From positions 1-64,000 of the forward strand of contig NZ_JAJHPU010000016.1 of NCBI RefSeq assembly GCF_020831405.1: DNA of 64,000 bases, in the 5' to 3' direction. Each line of letters starts with the position of its first letter. Position 1 is the first letter of the stretch. The position numbers and the translations under genes are program-made. Of this stretch, positions 1 to 6,777 are shown in pieces. This DNA comes from Pseudomonas oryzagri (GTDB lineage: Bacteria; Pseudomonadota; Gammaproteobacteria; Pseudomonadales; Pseudomonadaceae). The notes under the pieces were generated by a model. It saw only the letters and a list, made by a program, of their open reading frames with translations. It searched no databases and was not told where the DNA came from.

Positions 1-32
1 AGCTTATCGCTTCGTCTCAACCGAGGCCGCGC

Positions 33-60
33 ATTCTACAGCAGCCTTTCAACCTGTCAA
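33..60 (-). promoter_or_regulatory. rRNA-operon-type sigma70 promoter, proximal copy
   Basis: On the minus strand this reads TTGACA, a 16-nt spacer, then TAGAAT, followed by a GC-rich discriminator (GCGCGGCC). An A/T-rich tract at 67-88 lies where an UP element would be. The first 30 bases of the window, read leftward, resemble the start of a Pseudomonas rrn leader (CCTCGGTTGAGACGA). Inference: an rRNA operon begins just beyond the left edge. Confidence 0.7.
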
Positions 61-140
61 GCGTGCTTCGAAAATTTTCTTTTCGATTCAACCGCTTGTG
101 CTTCAGCGAACAACCTGCACCACCGAAGCGAGGGAGGTTA

Positions 141-168
141 ATCTTACAGCAACCCAGATCGCTGTCAA
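141..168 (-). promoter_or_regulatory. rRNA-operon-type sigma70 promoter, middle copy
   Basis: Minus strand: TTGACA, 16-nt spacer, TAAGAT. The spacer shares its end (TTGCTG against CTGCTG) with the proximal promoter 108 bp away, so the two look like diverged duplicates. Tandem promoters are normal for rrn operons. Confidence 0.6.
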
Positions 169-303
169 CCCCCTCCGCAGCGCACCTCCAAGCGAAGCCG
201 GAAGCGCCGGCAAGGCCGCAGCCCTGCCACCCCCGATCGCCAAAACTGAAGATAACTCCTTGATATTCAAGGGCTTTTCAGCTCGTCGCCGGGAGTGGTG
301 CGC

Positions 304-331
304 ATTATAGGGACTCGAATCGATAGGTCAA
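304..331 (-). promoter_or_regulatory. rRNA-operon-type sigma70 promoter, distal copy
   Basis: Minus strand: TTGACC, 16-nt spacer, perfect TATAAT, then GCGC. A T-rich stretch follows at 334-341 on the plus strand, upstream for this promoter. It is the third member of a leftward tandem array. Between 61 and 440 I see no convincing gene; the short open frames there lack a ribosome binding site and coding character. Confidence 0.6.
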
Positions 332-440
332 CACTTTTTTGCAACATTCGCCCGCGCCAGGCACGCACCGCCACCTGCTAACTATATAGAGGGAGCCGAG
401 CTGCCCATCATGCAACCCGAGGTTCAGCGGAATCCCCGAA

Positions 441-477
441 AACAAAAAGGGCCCGCGCTCGCACGCAGGCCCTTTCT
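441..477 (-). terminator. Rho-independent terminator after tRNA-Arg
   Basis: A GC-rich imperfect hairpin (GGGCCTGCG paired with CGCGGGCCC) followed on the minus strand by a T run (446-442). It begins 7 nt downstream of the tRNA CCA end and would stop the leftward transcript. Confidence 0.75.
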
Positions 478-483
478 TCTATA

Positions 484-560
484 TGGCGCATCCGGCGGGA
501 TTCGAACCCACGACCCCTGCCTTCGGAGGGCAGTACTCTATCCAGCTGAGCTACGGATGC
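484..560 (-). tRNA. tRNA-Arg, anticodon CCG
   Basis: A 77-nt cloverleaf on the minus strand. The acceptor stem is GCATCCG/CGGATGC with discriminator G and an encoded CCA. The D arm is GCTC..GAGT, the anticodon stem is CTGCC/GGCAG with loop CTCCGAA (anticodon CCG, reads CGG), and the T loop is TTCGAAT. It is a single-gene unit with its own terminator. Confidence 0.95.
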
Positions 561-606
561 CTGTGCGCTAAGCTGACCCGAAAATCGGCGCGACAGCGCG
601 GGCGCC

Positions 607-635
607 ATCATACGCATCTTGTCCGGAATCGTCCA
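607..635 (-). promoter_or_regulatory. Candidate promoter of tRNA-Arg
   Basis: Minus strand TGGACG, 17-nt spacer, TATGAT, ending 47 bp upstream of the mature tRNA. The -35 matches only four of six positions, so this is a plausible but unproven assignment. Confidence 0.45.
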
Positions 636-771
636 TGGCACCGGAATTCGTTCGCGATCCCGAACGGTAATGACGCGCCCAGCCATCTACGCCATTGAAA
701 AATTTACGCAAACCGTCTCATTCGTTGTTTTTTTTGCACACCCTATTGCGTGAAGCTGCAGTCGATCCTAG

Positions 772-795
772 GATTGTTTGACATTTCGAACAATC
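772..795. promoter_or_regulatory. Inverted repeat in the gabD leader, possible operator
   Basis: Arms GATTGTT and AACAATC flank a 10-nt centre and end 4 nt before the GGAGA ribosome binding site of gabD. It could be a binding site for a GABA-responsive regulator or a leader hairpin. No regulator gene is adjacent. Confidence 0.35.
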
Positions 796-809
796 AGCCG
801 GAGACCGCG

Positions 810-2264
810 ATGGAACTGAAAGACCCCAGCCTGTTCCGCCAGCAAGCCTATGTGAACGGTCATTGGTGCGAGGCCGACAGCGGTGCGCGCACCGATATCT
901 TCAATCCGGCCAGCGGGGAAAAACTGGGCAGCGTACCGAACATGGGCCGTGCGGAAACCCGCCGCGCCATCGAGGCCGCGCGTCTGGCCCAGCCGGCATG
1001 GCGCAAGCTCACCGCCAAGGAGCGCGCTGCCAAGCTGCGCAAGTGGTACGAACTGATCCTGGCCAACCAGGAAGACCTGGCGCAGATCATGACGGCCGAG
1101 CAAGGCAAGCCGCTGGCCGAGGCGCGTGGCGAAGTGGCCTACGCCGCCTCCTTCATCGAGTGGTTCGCCGAGGAAGCCAAGCGCGCCTATGGCGACGTCA
1201 TCCCGGCACATGCCGCCGATAAGCGCATCCTGGTGCAGAAGGAGCCGGTCGGCGTAACCGCGGCGATCACGCCGTGGAACTTCCCAGCGGCGATGATCAC
1301 CCGCAAGGCCGGTCCGGCTCTGGCGGTGGGTTGCGCCATGGTGCTCAAGCCGGCGCCGCAGACGCCCTTCTCCGCGCTGGCACTGGCCGCGCTGGCCGAA
1401 CGCGCCGGCATTCCGGCCGGCCTGCTCAGCGTGCTGCCGGCGGACGTCGCCACCAGCCGCGAGGTGGGCGCCGAGCTGTGCGAAAACCCGGTGGTGCGCA
1501 AGCTGTCGTTCACCGGCTCAACCGGAGTCGGCATCAAGCTGATGGAGCAATGCGCGCCGACCCTGAAGAAGCTGTCCCTGGAACTCGGCGGTAACGCGCC
1601 CTTCATCGTCTTCGACGACGCCGACCTCGACGCCGCGGTCGAGGGCGCGATGATCTCCAAGTACCGCAACGCCGGGCAGACCTGCGTGTGCGCCAACCGC
1701 ATCTACGTGCAGGACAAGGTTTACGACGCCTTCGCCGCCAAGCTGACCGCCGCGGTGGCCAAGCTCAAGGTCGGCAACGGCGCCGAGGCCGGGGTGACCA
1801 CCGGCCCGCTGATCGACGCCAACGCGGTCGCCAAGGTGCGCCAGCACCTCGACGATGCGGTGAGCAAGGGTGCACGAGTGATCGCCGGCGGCAACGGCCT
1901 GGGCGGCAACTTCTTCGAGCCGACCATCCTGGTCGACGTGCCGACCAGCGCGCGGGTGGCCAAGGAAGAGACCTTCGGCCCGCTGGCCCCGCTGTTCCGC
2001 TTCCGCGACGAGGAAGACGTGATCGCCCAGGCCAACGATACCGAGTTCGGTCTCGCCGCCTACTTCTATGCCCGCGATCTCGGCCGGGTGTTCCGCGTCG
2101 CCGACGCCCTGGAGTACGGCATGGTCGGCATCAACACCGGCCTGATTTCCACCGAGGTGGCGCCGTTCGGCGGCATGAAGGCCTCCGGCCTCGGCCGCGA
2201 GGGCTCCAAGTACGGTCTCGACGAGTACCTGGAGATCAAGTACCTGTGCCTCGGCGGCATCTGA
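810..2264 (+). CDS. gabD: Succinate-semialdehyde dehydrogenase (NADP+)
   Basis: Oxidises succinate semialdehyde to succinate, the last step of GABA catabolism, in the cytoplasm. The 484-residue product has the full aldehyde dehydrogenase fold: cofactor region ITPWNFP, general-base Glu258 in LELGG, and catalytic Cys292 in GQTCVCANR. A GTG lies in frame at 750, but the ATG at 810 has GGAGA five bases upstream and gives the length and N-terminus (MELKDPSLFRQQAYVNG) expected of GabD. gabT follows on the same strand after 144 bp, so the two probably form an operon. Confidence 0.95.
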   Translation: MELKDPSLFRQQAYVNGHWCEADSGARTDIFNPASGEKLGSVPNMGRAETRRAIEAARLAQPAWRKLTAKERAAKLRKWYELILANQEDLAQIMTAEQGKPLAEARGEVAYAASFIEWFAEEAKRAYGDVIPAHAADKRILVQKEPVGVTAAITPWNFPAAMITRKAGPALAVGCAMVLKPAPQTPFSALALAALAERAGIPAGLLSVLPADVATSREVGAELCENPVVRKLSFTGSTGVGIKLMEQCAPTLKKLSLELGGNAPFIVFDDADLDAAVEGAMISKYRNAGQTCVCANRIYVQDKVYDAFAAKLTAAVAKLKVGNGAEAGVTTGPLIDANAVAKVRQHLDDAVSKGARVIAGGNGLGGNFFEPTILVDVPTSARVAKEETFGPLAPLFRFRDEEDVIAQANDTEFGLAAYFYARDLGRVFRVADALEYGMVGINTGLISTEVAPFGGMKASGLGREGSKYGLDEYLEIKYLCLGGI

Positions 2265-2295
2265 TTCGTACGAACTCCGGGCTCCGGCCCGGGGT

Positions 2296-2334
2296 GGGTG
2301 GCAGCCGTGTTTTGTCGGCGACGGTTTGCCACCC
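2296..2334 (+). other. Intercistronic hairpin between gabD and gabT
   Basis: GGGTGGCA at 2296-2303 pairs with TGCCACCC at 2327-2334, with an inner CCG/CGG. It lies in the 144-bp gap and lacks a T run. It may be a processing or stability element rather than a terminator. A second stem (GCCTGCC/GGCAGGC) follows near 2350. Confidence 0.4.
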
Positions 2335-2408
2335 CTCTCTTCCGACCAGCCTGCCTGCGCGGCAGGCCGGTCCCCACCGACCCTTCGACTGTCCTGCGTG
2401 AGAATGCC

Positions 2409-3689
2409 ATGAGCCAGACCAACGCCTCCCTGCTGCAACGTCGCCAAGCTGCCGTCGCCCGCGGCGTCAGCCAGATCCACCCGATCGTCGCCGAGCGCGC
2501 CGAGAACGCCACCGTGTGGGACGTCGAAGGCCGCGAGTACATCGACTTCGCCGGCGGCATCGCCGTGCTGAATACCGGCCACCTGCATCCGAAGGTGATC
2601 GCCGCCGTCCAGGAGCAGCTGACCAAGCTCTCCCACACCTGCTTCCAGGTACTGGCCTACGAGCCCTACATCGAGCTGTGCGAAGAGATCGCCAAGCGCG
2701 TGCCGGGCGACTTCGCCAAGAAGACCCTGCTGGTCACCTCGGGCTCCGAGGCCGTCGAGAACGCCGTGAAGATCGCCCGCGCCGCCACCGGCCGCGCCGG
2801 GGTGATCGCCTTCACCGGCGCCTACCACGGCCGCACCATGATGACCCTGTCGCTGACCGGCAAGGTGGTCCCCTACTCCGCCGGCATGGGCCTGATGCCG
2901 GGTGGCGTGTTCCGCGCCCTCGCGCCGTGCGAGCTGCACGGCATCAGCGAAGACGACGCCATCGCCAGCATCGAGCGCATCTTCAAGAACGATGCCCAGC
3001 CGCAGGACATCGCCGCGATCATCATCGAGCCGGTACAGGGCGAAGGCGGCTTCTACGTCAACTCCAAGCCGTTCATGCAGCGCCTGCGCGCCCTGTGCGA
3101 CCAGCACGGCATCCTACTGATCGCCGACGAAGTACAGACCGGCGCCGGCCGTACCGGCACCTTCTTCGCCACCGAACAACTGGGCGTGGTTCCGGACCTG
3201 ACCACCTTCGCCAAGTCGGTCGGCGGCGGCTTCCCGATCTCGGGCGTGTGCGGCAAGGCGGAAATCATGGACGCCGTCGCTCCCGGCGGCCTGGGTGGCA
3301 CCTACGCCGGCAGCCCGATCGCCTGCGCCGCGGCCCTGGCCGTGCTCAAGGTGTTCGACGAAGAGAACCTGCTGGAGCGCAGCCAAGCCGTCGGCGAGCG
3401 TCTGAAGGCCGGCCTGCGCGGCATCCAGGCCAAGCACAAGGTCATCGGCGACGTCCGCGGCCTGGGCTCGATGGTCGCCATCGAGCTGTTCGAAGGCGGC
3501 GACGAAAGCAAGCCGGCCGCCGAACTGGTCGGCAAGATCGTCGCCCGCGCTCGCGAGAAGGGCCTGATCCTGCTGTCCTGCGGCACCTACTACAACGTCA
3601 TCCGCTTCCTGATGCCGGTCACCATCCCGGACGCCCAGCTGGACAAGGGCCTGGCCATCCTCGCCGAGTGCTTCGACGAACTGGCCTGA
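2409..3689 (+). CDS. gabT: 4-aminobutyrate aminotransferase
   Basis: PLP-dependent class III aminotransferase that converts GABA and 2-oxoglutarate to succinate semialdehyde and glutamate, feeding GabD. The 426 residues match the family length. Visible signatures are the cofactor-phosphate region TSGSEAVENA, the motif IIEPVQGEGG, DEVQTGAGRTG and the PLP-lysine segment TTFAKSVGGG. An open frame extends upstream to 2298, but the N-terminus MSQTNASLLQRRQ at 2409 is the family start. A strong terminator follows 34 bp after the stop, closing the gabDT unit. Confidence 0.95.
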   Translation: MSQTNASLLQRRQAAVARGVSQIHPIVAERAENATVWDVEGREYIDFAGGIAVLNTGHLHPKVIAAVQEQLTKLSHTCFQVLAYEPYIELCEEIAKRVPGDFAKKTLLVTSGSEAVENAVKIARAATGRAGVIAFTGAYHGRTMMTLSLTGKVVPYSAGMGLMPGGVFRALAPCELHGISEDDAIASIERIFKNDAQPQDIAAIIIEPVQGEGGFYVNSKPFMQRLRALCDQHGILLIADEVQTGAGRTGTFFATEQLGVVPDLTTFAKSVGGGFPISGVCGKAEIMDAVAPGGLGGTYAGSPIACAAALAVLKVFDEENLLERSQAVGERLKAGLRGIQAKHKVIGDVRGLGSMVAIELFEGGDESKPAAELVGKIVARAREKGLILLSCGTYYNVIRFLMPVTIPDAQLDKGLAILAECFDELA

Positions 3690-3722
3690 TCCGCCTCTCA
3701 GGCTCTGTACGGAGCCGCATAT

Positions 3723-3758
3723 GCCAAGCCCGCGGCTCCGCTCGCGGGCTTGGCGTTT
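3723..3758 (+). terminator. Rho-independent terminator of gabDT
   Basis: A perfect 12-bp stem (GCCAAGCCCGCG with its complement) and 8-nt loop, followed by GTTTCT. It is placed directly after gabT. Confidence 0.85.
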
Positions 3759-3863
3759 CTGCAGGCTCTCCAGCGCGCAGGCAGGCGCCTGTGCTACAAC
3801 TGGCGCCTGCCGTCCGGAGTCCCGCACCGGTCCGGCACCGATCCCTTGCCAGGAGCCGCACCG

Positions 3864-3911
3864 ATGACCGCCCCCTCCGCCGCCCCTCGAGGCGCCGATG
3901 CCCAATCCTGA
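3864..3911 (+). CDS. Possible 15-residue leader ORF
   Basis: An ATG with a clean AGGAG eight bases upstream opens a 15-codon frame (MTAPSAAPRGADAQS). It ends 14 bp inside the oxidoreductase gene, whose own ATG at 3898 has no good ribosome binding site. This is the geometry of translational coupling. It may alternatively be the relic of a shifted start. There is no homology to judge by. Confidence 0.3.
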   Translation: MTAPSAAPRGADAQS

Positions 3912-4968
3912 TCTGCTGCTGATCGGCGCCGGACACAGTCATCTCGGCGTGCTGCGCCGCTGGGCGCGCGGCGAGCGGCCGCCGGGACGGCTGCTGCTGC
4001 TCAGCCAGTCGCCGCATGCCTGGTATGCCGGACGAATTCCCGCCCTACTCGCCGGACGGATCGGCGAGAACGATTGCCGTCTCGAACTGGAGCCATTGTG
4101 CCGCGCCGCGGGTGTGGAGCTGCAGTTGGGCACCGCGGTCGGCCTGGACGCCGCACAACGCCGACTGCAACTGGCCGACGGCAGCAGCCTGCAGGCCAGT
4201 TGGTTGTCGCTCGACGTCGGCGCCGCGCCGCCGGCGCCGCCGCAGCACAACCCGGTCATGGAGGTAGTGGCGGTAAAACCCTTCGCGGATTTTCTCGACC
4301 GCTGGCGGCAGTGGCAGGCGGATCCGCAGCCCCTGGCCTTGGTCGGCGGCGGTGTCGCCGGCGTCGAGCTGGCACTGGCGCTGGCCGGCCAAGTACCACA
4401 ACTCAGTCTGTTCAGCGCCGGGCCATTACTCGACGGCCATTCGCCGGGGCTGCGCATGCGCGCCCACGGCCTGCTGCGTCAGCTCGGCGTGCACTGCCGC
4501 GAACATTGCCCGATCAGCCACATCGACGGCGACACCCTGCACAGCGAGGCCGGCGCCGTCTGGCTCGGGCCGCGCCTGCTGTTGGCCAGTGGCAGCCAGC
4601 CGCTGCCCTGGCTGGCCGCCAGCGGTCTGGAGTGCGCAGAAGACGGCTTCATTCGCGTCGGCGCCACCCTGCAGAGCTTCAGCCACCCGCAGATCTTCGC
4701 CAGCGGCGACTGCGCCAGCCTGGCGGGGCTCGCCCGCAACGCCTGGCACGCCACGCACCAGGCCGCGCGGTTGGCCGCCAACCTGGCCGCGGCCTTGCAG
4801 CAGCGGCCCCTGCAACGCTACCGGTCGCCACGTCAGGCGCTCCTGCTCCTCGCCACCGGCGACGGCCACGCCCTGCTCGACTGGCACGGCTGGTCCGCCG
4901 GCGGCCGCCTGTGCGGCTGGTGGCGAGAGCAGCGCGACCGGCAGTTCATGCTCCACCATCGCGGCTGA
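3898..4968 (+). CDS. FAD/NAD(P)-dependent oxidoreductase of the SelD-associated type
   Basis: A 356-residue two-dinucleotide-binding flavoprotein. The N-terminal LLIGAGHSHLGVLRRW is a modified FAD-binding GxGxxH motif typical of the pyridine-nucleotide-disulfide oxidoreductase family often fused to or beside selenide-water dikinase (SelD). LVGGGVAGVELALAL is the NAD(P) site, and IFASGDCASL is the C-terminal FAD motif. No SelD domain is fused and no selD is adjacent, so the substrate is unknown. The gene converges on siaD with a 19-bp gap. The start is uncertain because its ribosome binding site is weak; coupling to a leader ORF is possible. Confidence 0.8.
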   Translation: MPNPDLLLIGAGHSHLGVLRRWARGERPPGRLLLLSQSPHAWYAGRIPALLAGRIGENDCRLELEPLCRAAGVELQLGTAVGLDAAQRRLQLADGSSLQASWLSLDVGAAPPAPPQHNPVMEVVAVKPFADFLDRWRQWQADPQPLALVGGGVAGVELALALAGQVPQLSLFSAGPLLDGHSPGLRMRAHGLLRQLGVHCREHCPISHIDGDTLHSEAGAVWLGPRLLLASGSQPLPWLAASGLECAEDGFIRVGATLQSFSHPQIFASGDCASLAGLARNAWHATHQAARLAANLAAALQQRPLQRYRSPRQALLLLATGDGHALLDWHGWSAGGRLCGWWREQRDRQFMLHHRG

Positions 4969-4987
4969 CACCAGCGCCGCGACTTGC

Positions 4988-5806
4988 TCAGACCCCGGCC
5001 GTCACGTCCTCGGCATCCGCGGCCGGGGCCAGCACGCAGCGGTCGCGGCCGCTGCGCTTGGCGACCAGCAGCGCCGCGTCGGCGCGGTTGAGCACCAGCG
5101 AATAGCCCTCCCCCCTCCGGCACTCGGCCACCCCGAGGCTGACGGTGAGCGCCAGCTCCGCCTCGCCGTGGCGCACCCGCAGGTTGCGCACCGCCGCGCG
5201 CAGGCGCTCGATCAGCGGCTGCACCTCGGCCAGCGTGGTTTCGGTGAGCAGCAGCAGGAACTCCTCGCCGCCCCAGCGCCCGCACAAGTCACAGCCGCGC
5301 ACGCTGTCCTGCAGCGCGCGGGCGATCTGGCTGAGGGCGTGGTCGCCGACCTCGTGTCCCCAGCGGTCGTTGATCTGCTTGAAGTGGTCGACGTCGACCA
5401 TCGCCAGCACGAACGGCCGGCCGCTGCGCTGGCTGCGCAGTTCCTCCTCGCGCAGGCGCTCCATCAGCATGCGGCGATTGGCCAGGCCCGTGAGCACGTC
5501 GCGCTGCGAGGCGTCGCGCAGCGCCTGGTTGAGATCGCGCAGCATGTCCTGATAGCGGTCGGAGATGCGCGCGACCTTCTCCAGCTGGCGCAGCTGGCGG
5601 TGGTAGCGCTCGGACAGCGTCAGGTTCTGCTCGCGCGCCAGCGCCTGGTAGCCGTCGGAGATGCGCGCGATGCGCTCGAGCCGCGACAGCTGCTCGAGGT
5701 TCTGCTGCTGCAGGCGCGCCAGCGCCTCGCGCAGCGGATGGCCGTAGTAGGCCGGTTCACTCAGCAGACTTTCCACCAGCAGGTCCAGCTCGCGCTCGCT
5801 GCTCAT
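4988..5806 (-). CDS. siaD: Diguanylate cyclase SiaD
   Basis: Makes cyclic-di-GMP from two GTP. The 272-residue protein has an N-terminal helical region of about 105 residues carrying a repeated pattern (RISDGYQALARE, RISDRYQDMLRD), then a GGDEF domain. The active-site motif is GGEEF, and RGCD five residues upstream is an intact inhibitory I-site. It is the last gene of the leftward siaABCD operon. In the P. aeruginosa system, SiaC activates SiaD; the conserved gene order suggests the same here. Confidence 0.92.
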   Translation of the reverse strand: MSSERELDLLVESLLSEPAYYGHPLREALARLQQQNLEQLSRLERIARISDGYQALAREQNLTLSERYHRQLRQLEKVARISDRYQDMLRDLNQALRDASQRDVLTGLANRRMLMERLREEELRSQRSGRPFVLAMVDVDHFKQINDRWGHEVGDHALSQIARALQDSVRGCDLCGRWGGEEFLLLLTETTLAEVQPLIERLRAAVRNLRVRHGEAELALTVSLGVAECRRGEGYSLVLNRADAALLVAKRSGRDRCVLAPAADAEDVTAGV

Positions 5807-5812
5807 GGCGGC

Positions 5813-6193
5813 TCACTCGCTGAACGGCAGGATGGCGAAGGGGAAGCTGCAGTCCTCGCGGAACTCCTCGGCCAGCTCGGCGACCCGCTCGTTGCGGCTG
5901 TCGTAGTGCCAGCTGACGCTGACCGGCAGGCCGTCGCGGTGGGCCTCCTCGAGCAGGTCGAAGATGTCCATCAGCGCCTTGATCGAGCTGGTGTTGAGGT
6001 ACAGCAGACGCAGCTCGAGGGCCAGCGGCCGGGCTTCCTCGCGCAGGAAGCGCTCGACCCAGTCGATCACCTGGCCGAACAGCTCGAAGGAGTTTTCCGG
6101 ATAGGAGTCGCCCTGCATGGCCAGCACGCCGGCCGGCCAGTCGCCGTGGATGGTCGGCGTGGACTGGGTACCGGGAATGTTCAGTTCAGTCAT
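5813..6193 (-). CDS. siaC: SiaC, phosphorylatable activator of SiaD (DUF1987)
   Basis: A 126-residue STAS-like protein. Thr68 in YLNTSS is the residue phosphorylated by SiaB and dephosphorylated by SiaA in P. aeruginosa, and it falls at the same number here. The unphosphorylated form is known to bind and stimulate SiaD. Six bases separate the gene from siaD and 23 from siaB. Confidence 0.92.
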   Translation of the reverse strand: MTELNIPGTQSTPTIHGDWPAGVLAMQGDSYPENSFELFGQVIDWVERFLREEARPLALELRLLYLNTSSIKALMDIFDLLEEAHRDGLPVSVSWHYDSRNERVAELAEEFREDCSFPFAILPFSE

Positions 6194-6216
6194 GGTGGTA
6201 CTCGTGCGAATGAGGT

Positions 6217-6759
6217 TCAGATCACGGCGCGCAGGCTGAGGAAGGCGCGCCCGTCGGCTTGTTCCTTGAGGCTGGCGCGCAGCGGCGCGCTCGACTTGCG
6301 GGCGATGTCGAGCAGGCCAAGGCCGGCGCCGCTGGCGCGCTCGTCGTCGCGCGGCCGGCGCAGCTGCTCCTTGTAGGCCGCCTTGAGCTGCGCCTTGTCC
6401 AACCCGGCGAGGTTGGCGATCCAGTCGACCAGCTGGCGGCCGTCGTCCAGCTCCACCAGATTGCCGGCCGCCACCACGTAGCGGCCCTCCTCGTCACGGG
6501 AGATCGATACCGTGGCCGCGGCGTCCTGTTCGGGGTAGTTCATGCGCGTGGCGTAGTGACGGATGTTCTGGGTCATCTCGATGTACACGGCGAACACATC
6601 CATCGCCGCCGAGGGCTGCGCCTGCTCGGCGGCCAGGTAGTTGCGCAGGGCGTTGCCGATCTCCTCGATCAGGCTGCGCGAGATCGGCCCGTTGAAGCAG
6701 AGCATGATGCGCTGGCGATTGTAGTGCTCGCGCATGGCCAGCAGGTCGTAGTTATCCAT
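6217..6759 (-). CDS. siaB: SiaB family protein kinase
   Basis: A 180-residue SiaB-family (DUF6272) kinase that in P. aeruginosa phosphorylates SiaC. The fold is GHKL-like, with ASGAGLGLLDIARKS near residues 145-160 as the likely ATP-lid glycine segment. An upstream in-frame GTG at 6765 lies inside the Shine-Dalgarno AGGAG, so the ATG at 6759, five bases after AGGAG, is the better start. It sits between siaA and siaC. Confidence 0.9.
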   Translation of the reverse strand: MDNYDLLAMREHYNRQRIMLCFNGPISRSLIEEIGNALRNYLAAEQAQPSAAMDVFAVYIEMTQNIRHYATRMNYPEQDAAATVSISRDEEGRYVVAAGNLVELDDGRQLVDWIANLAGLDKAQLKAAYKEQLRRPRDDERASGAGLGLLDIARKSSAPLRASLKEQADGRAFLSLRAVI

Positions 6760-6777
6760 CGGCACTCCTGTATCCAG

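Noticed and set aside
63-310. Short plus-strand frames in the rrn promoter region
   Set aside because: No ribosome binding site, and they lie across three readable promoters.
750-809. Upstream GTG start for gabD
   Set aside because: The extension contains an inverted repeat and the 810 ATG has a proper ribosome binding site and the family N-terminus.
1518-3107. A 529-codon minus-strand frame across gabD and gabT
   Set aside because: Antisense to two clear genes with all catalytic motifs; no start signal of its own.
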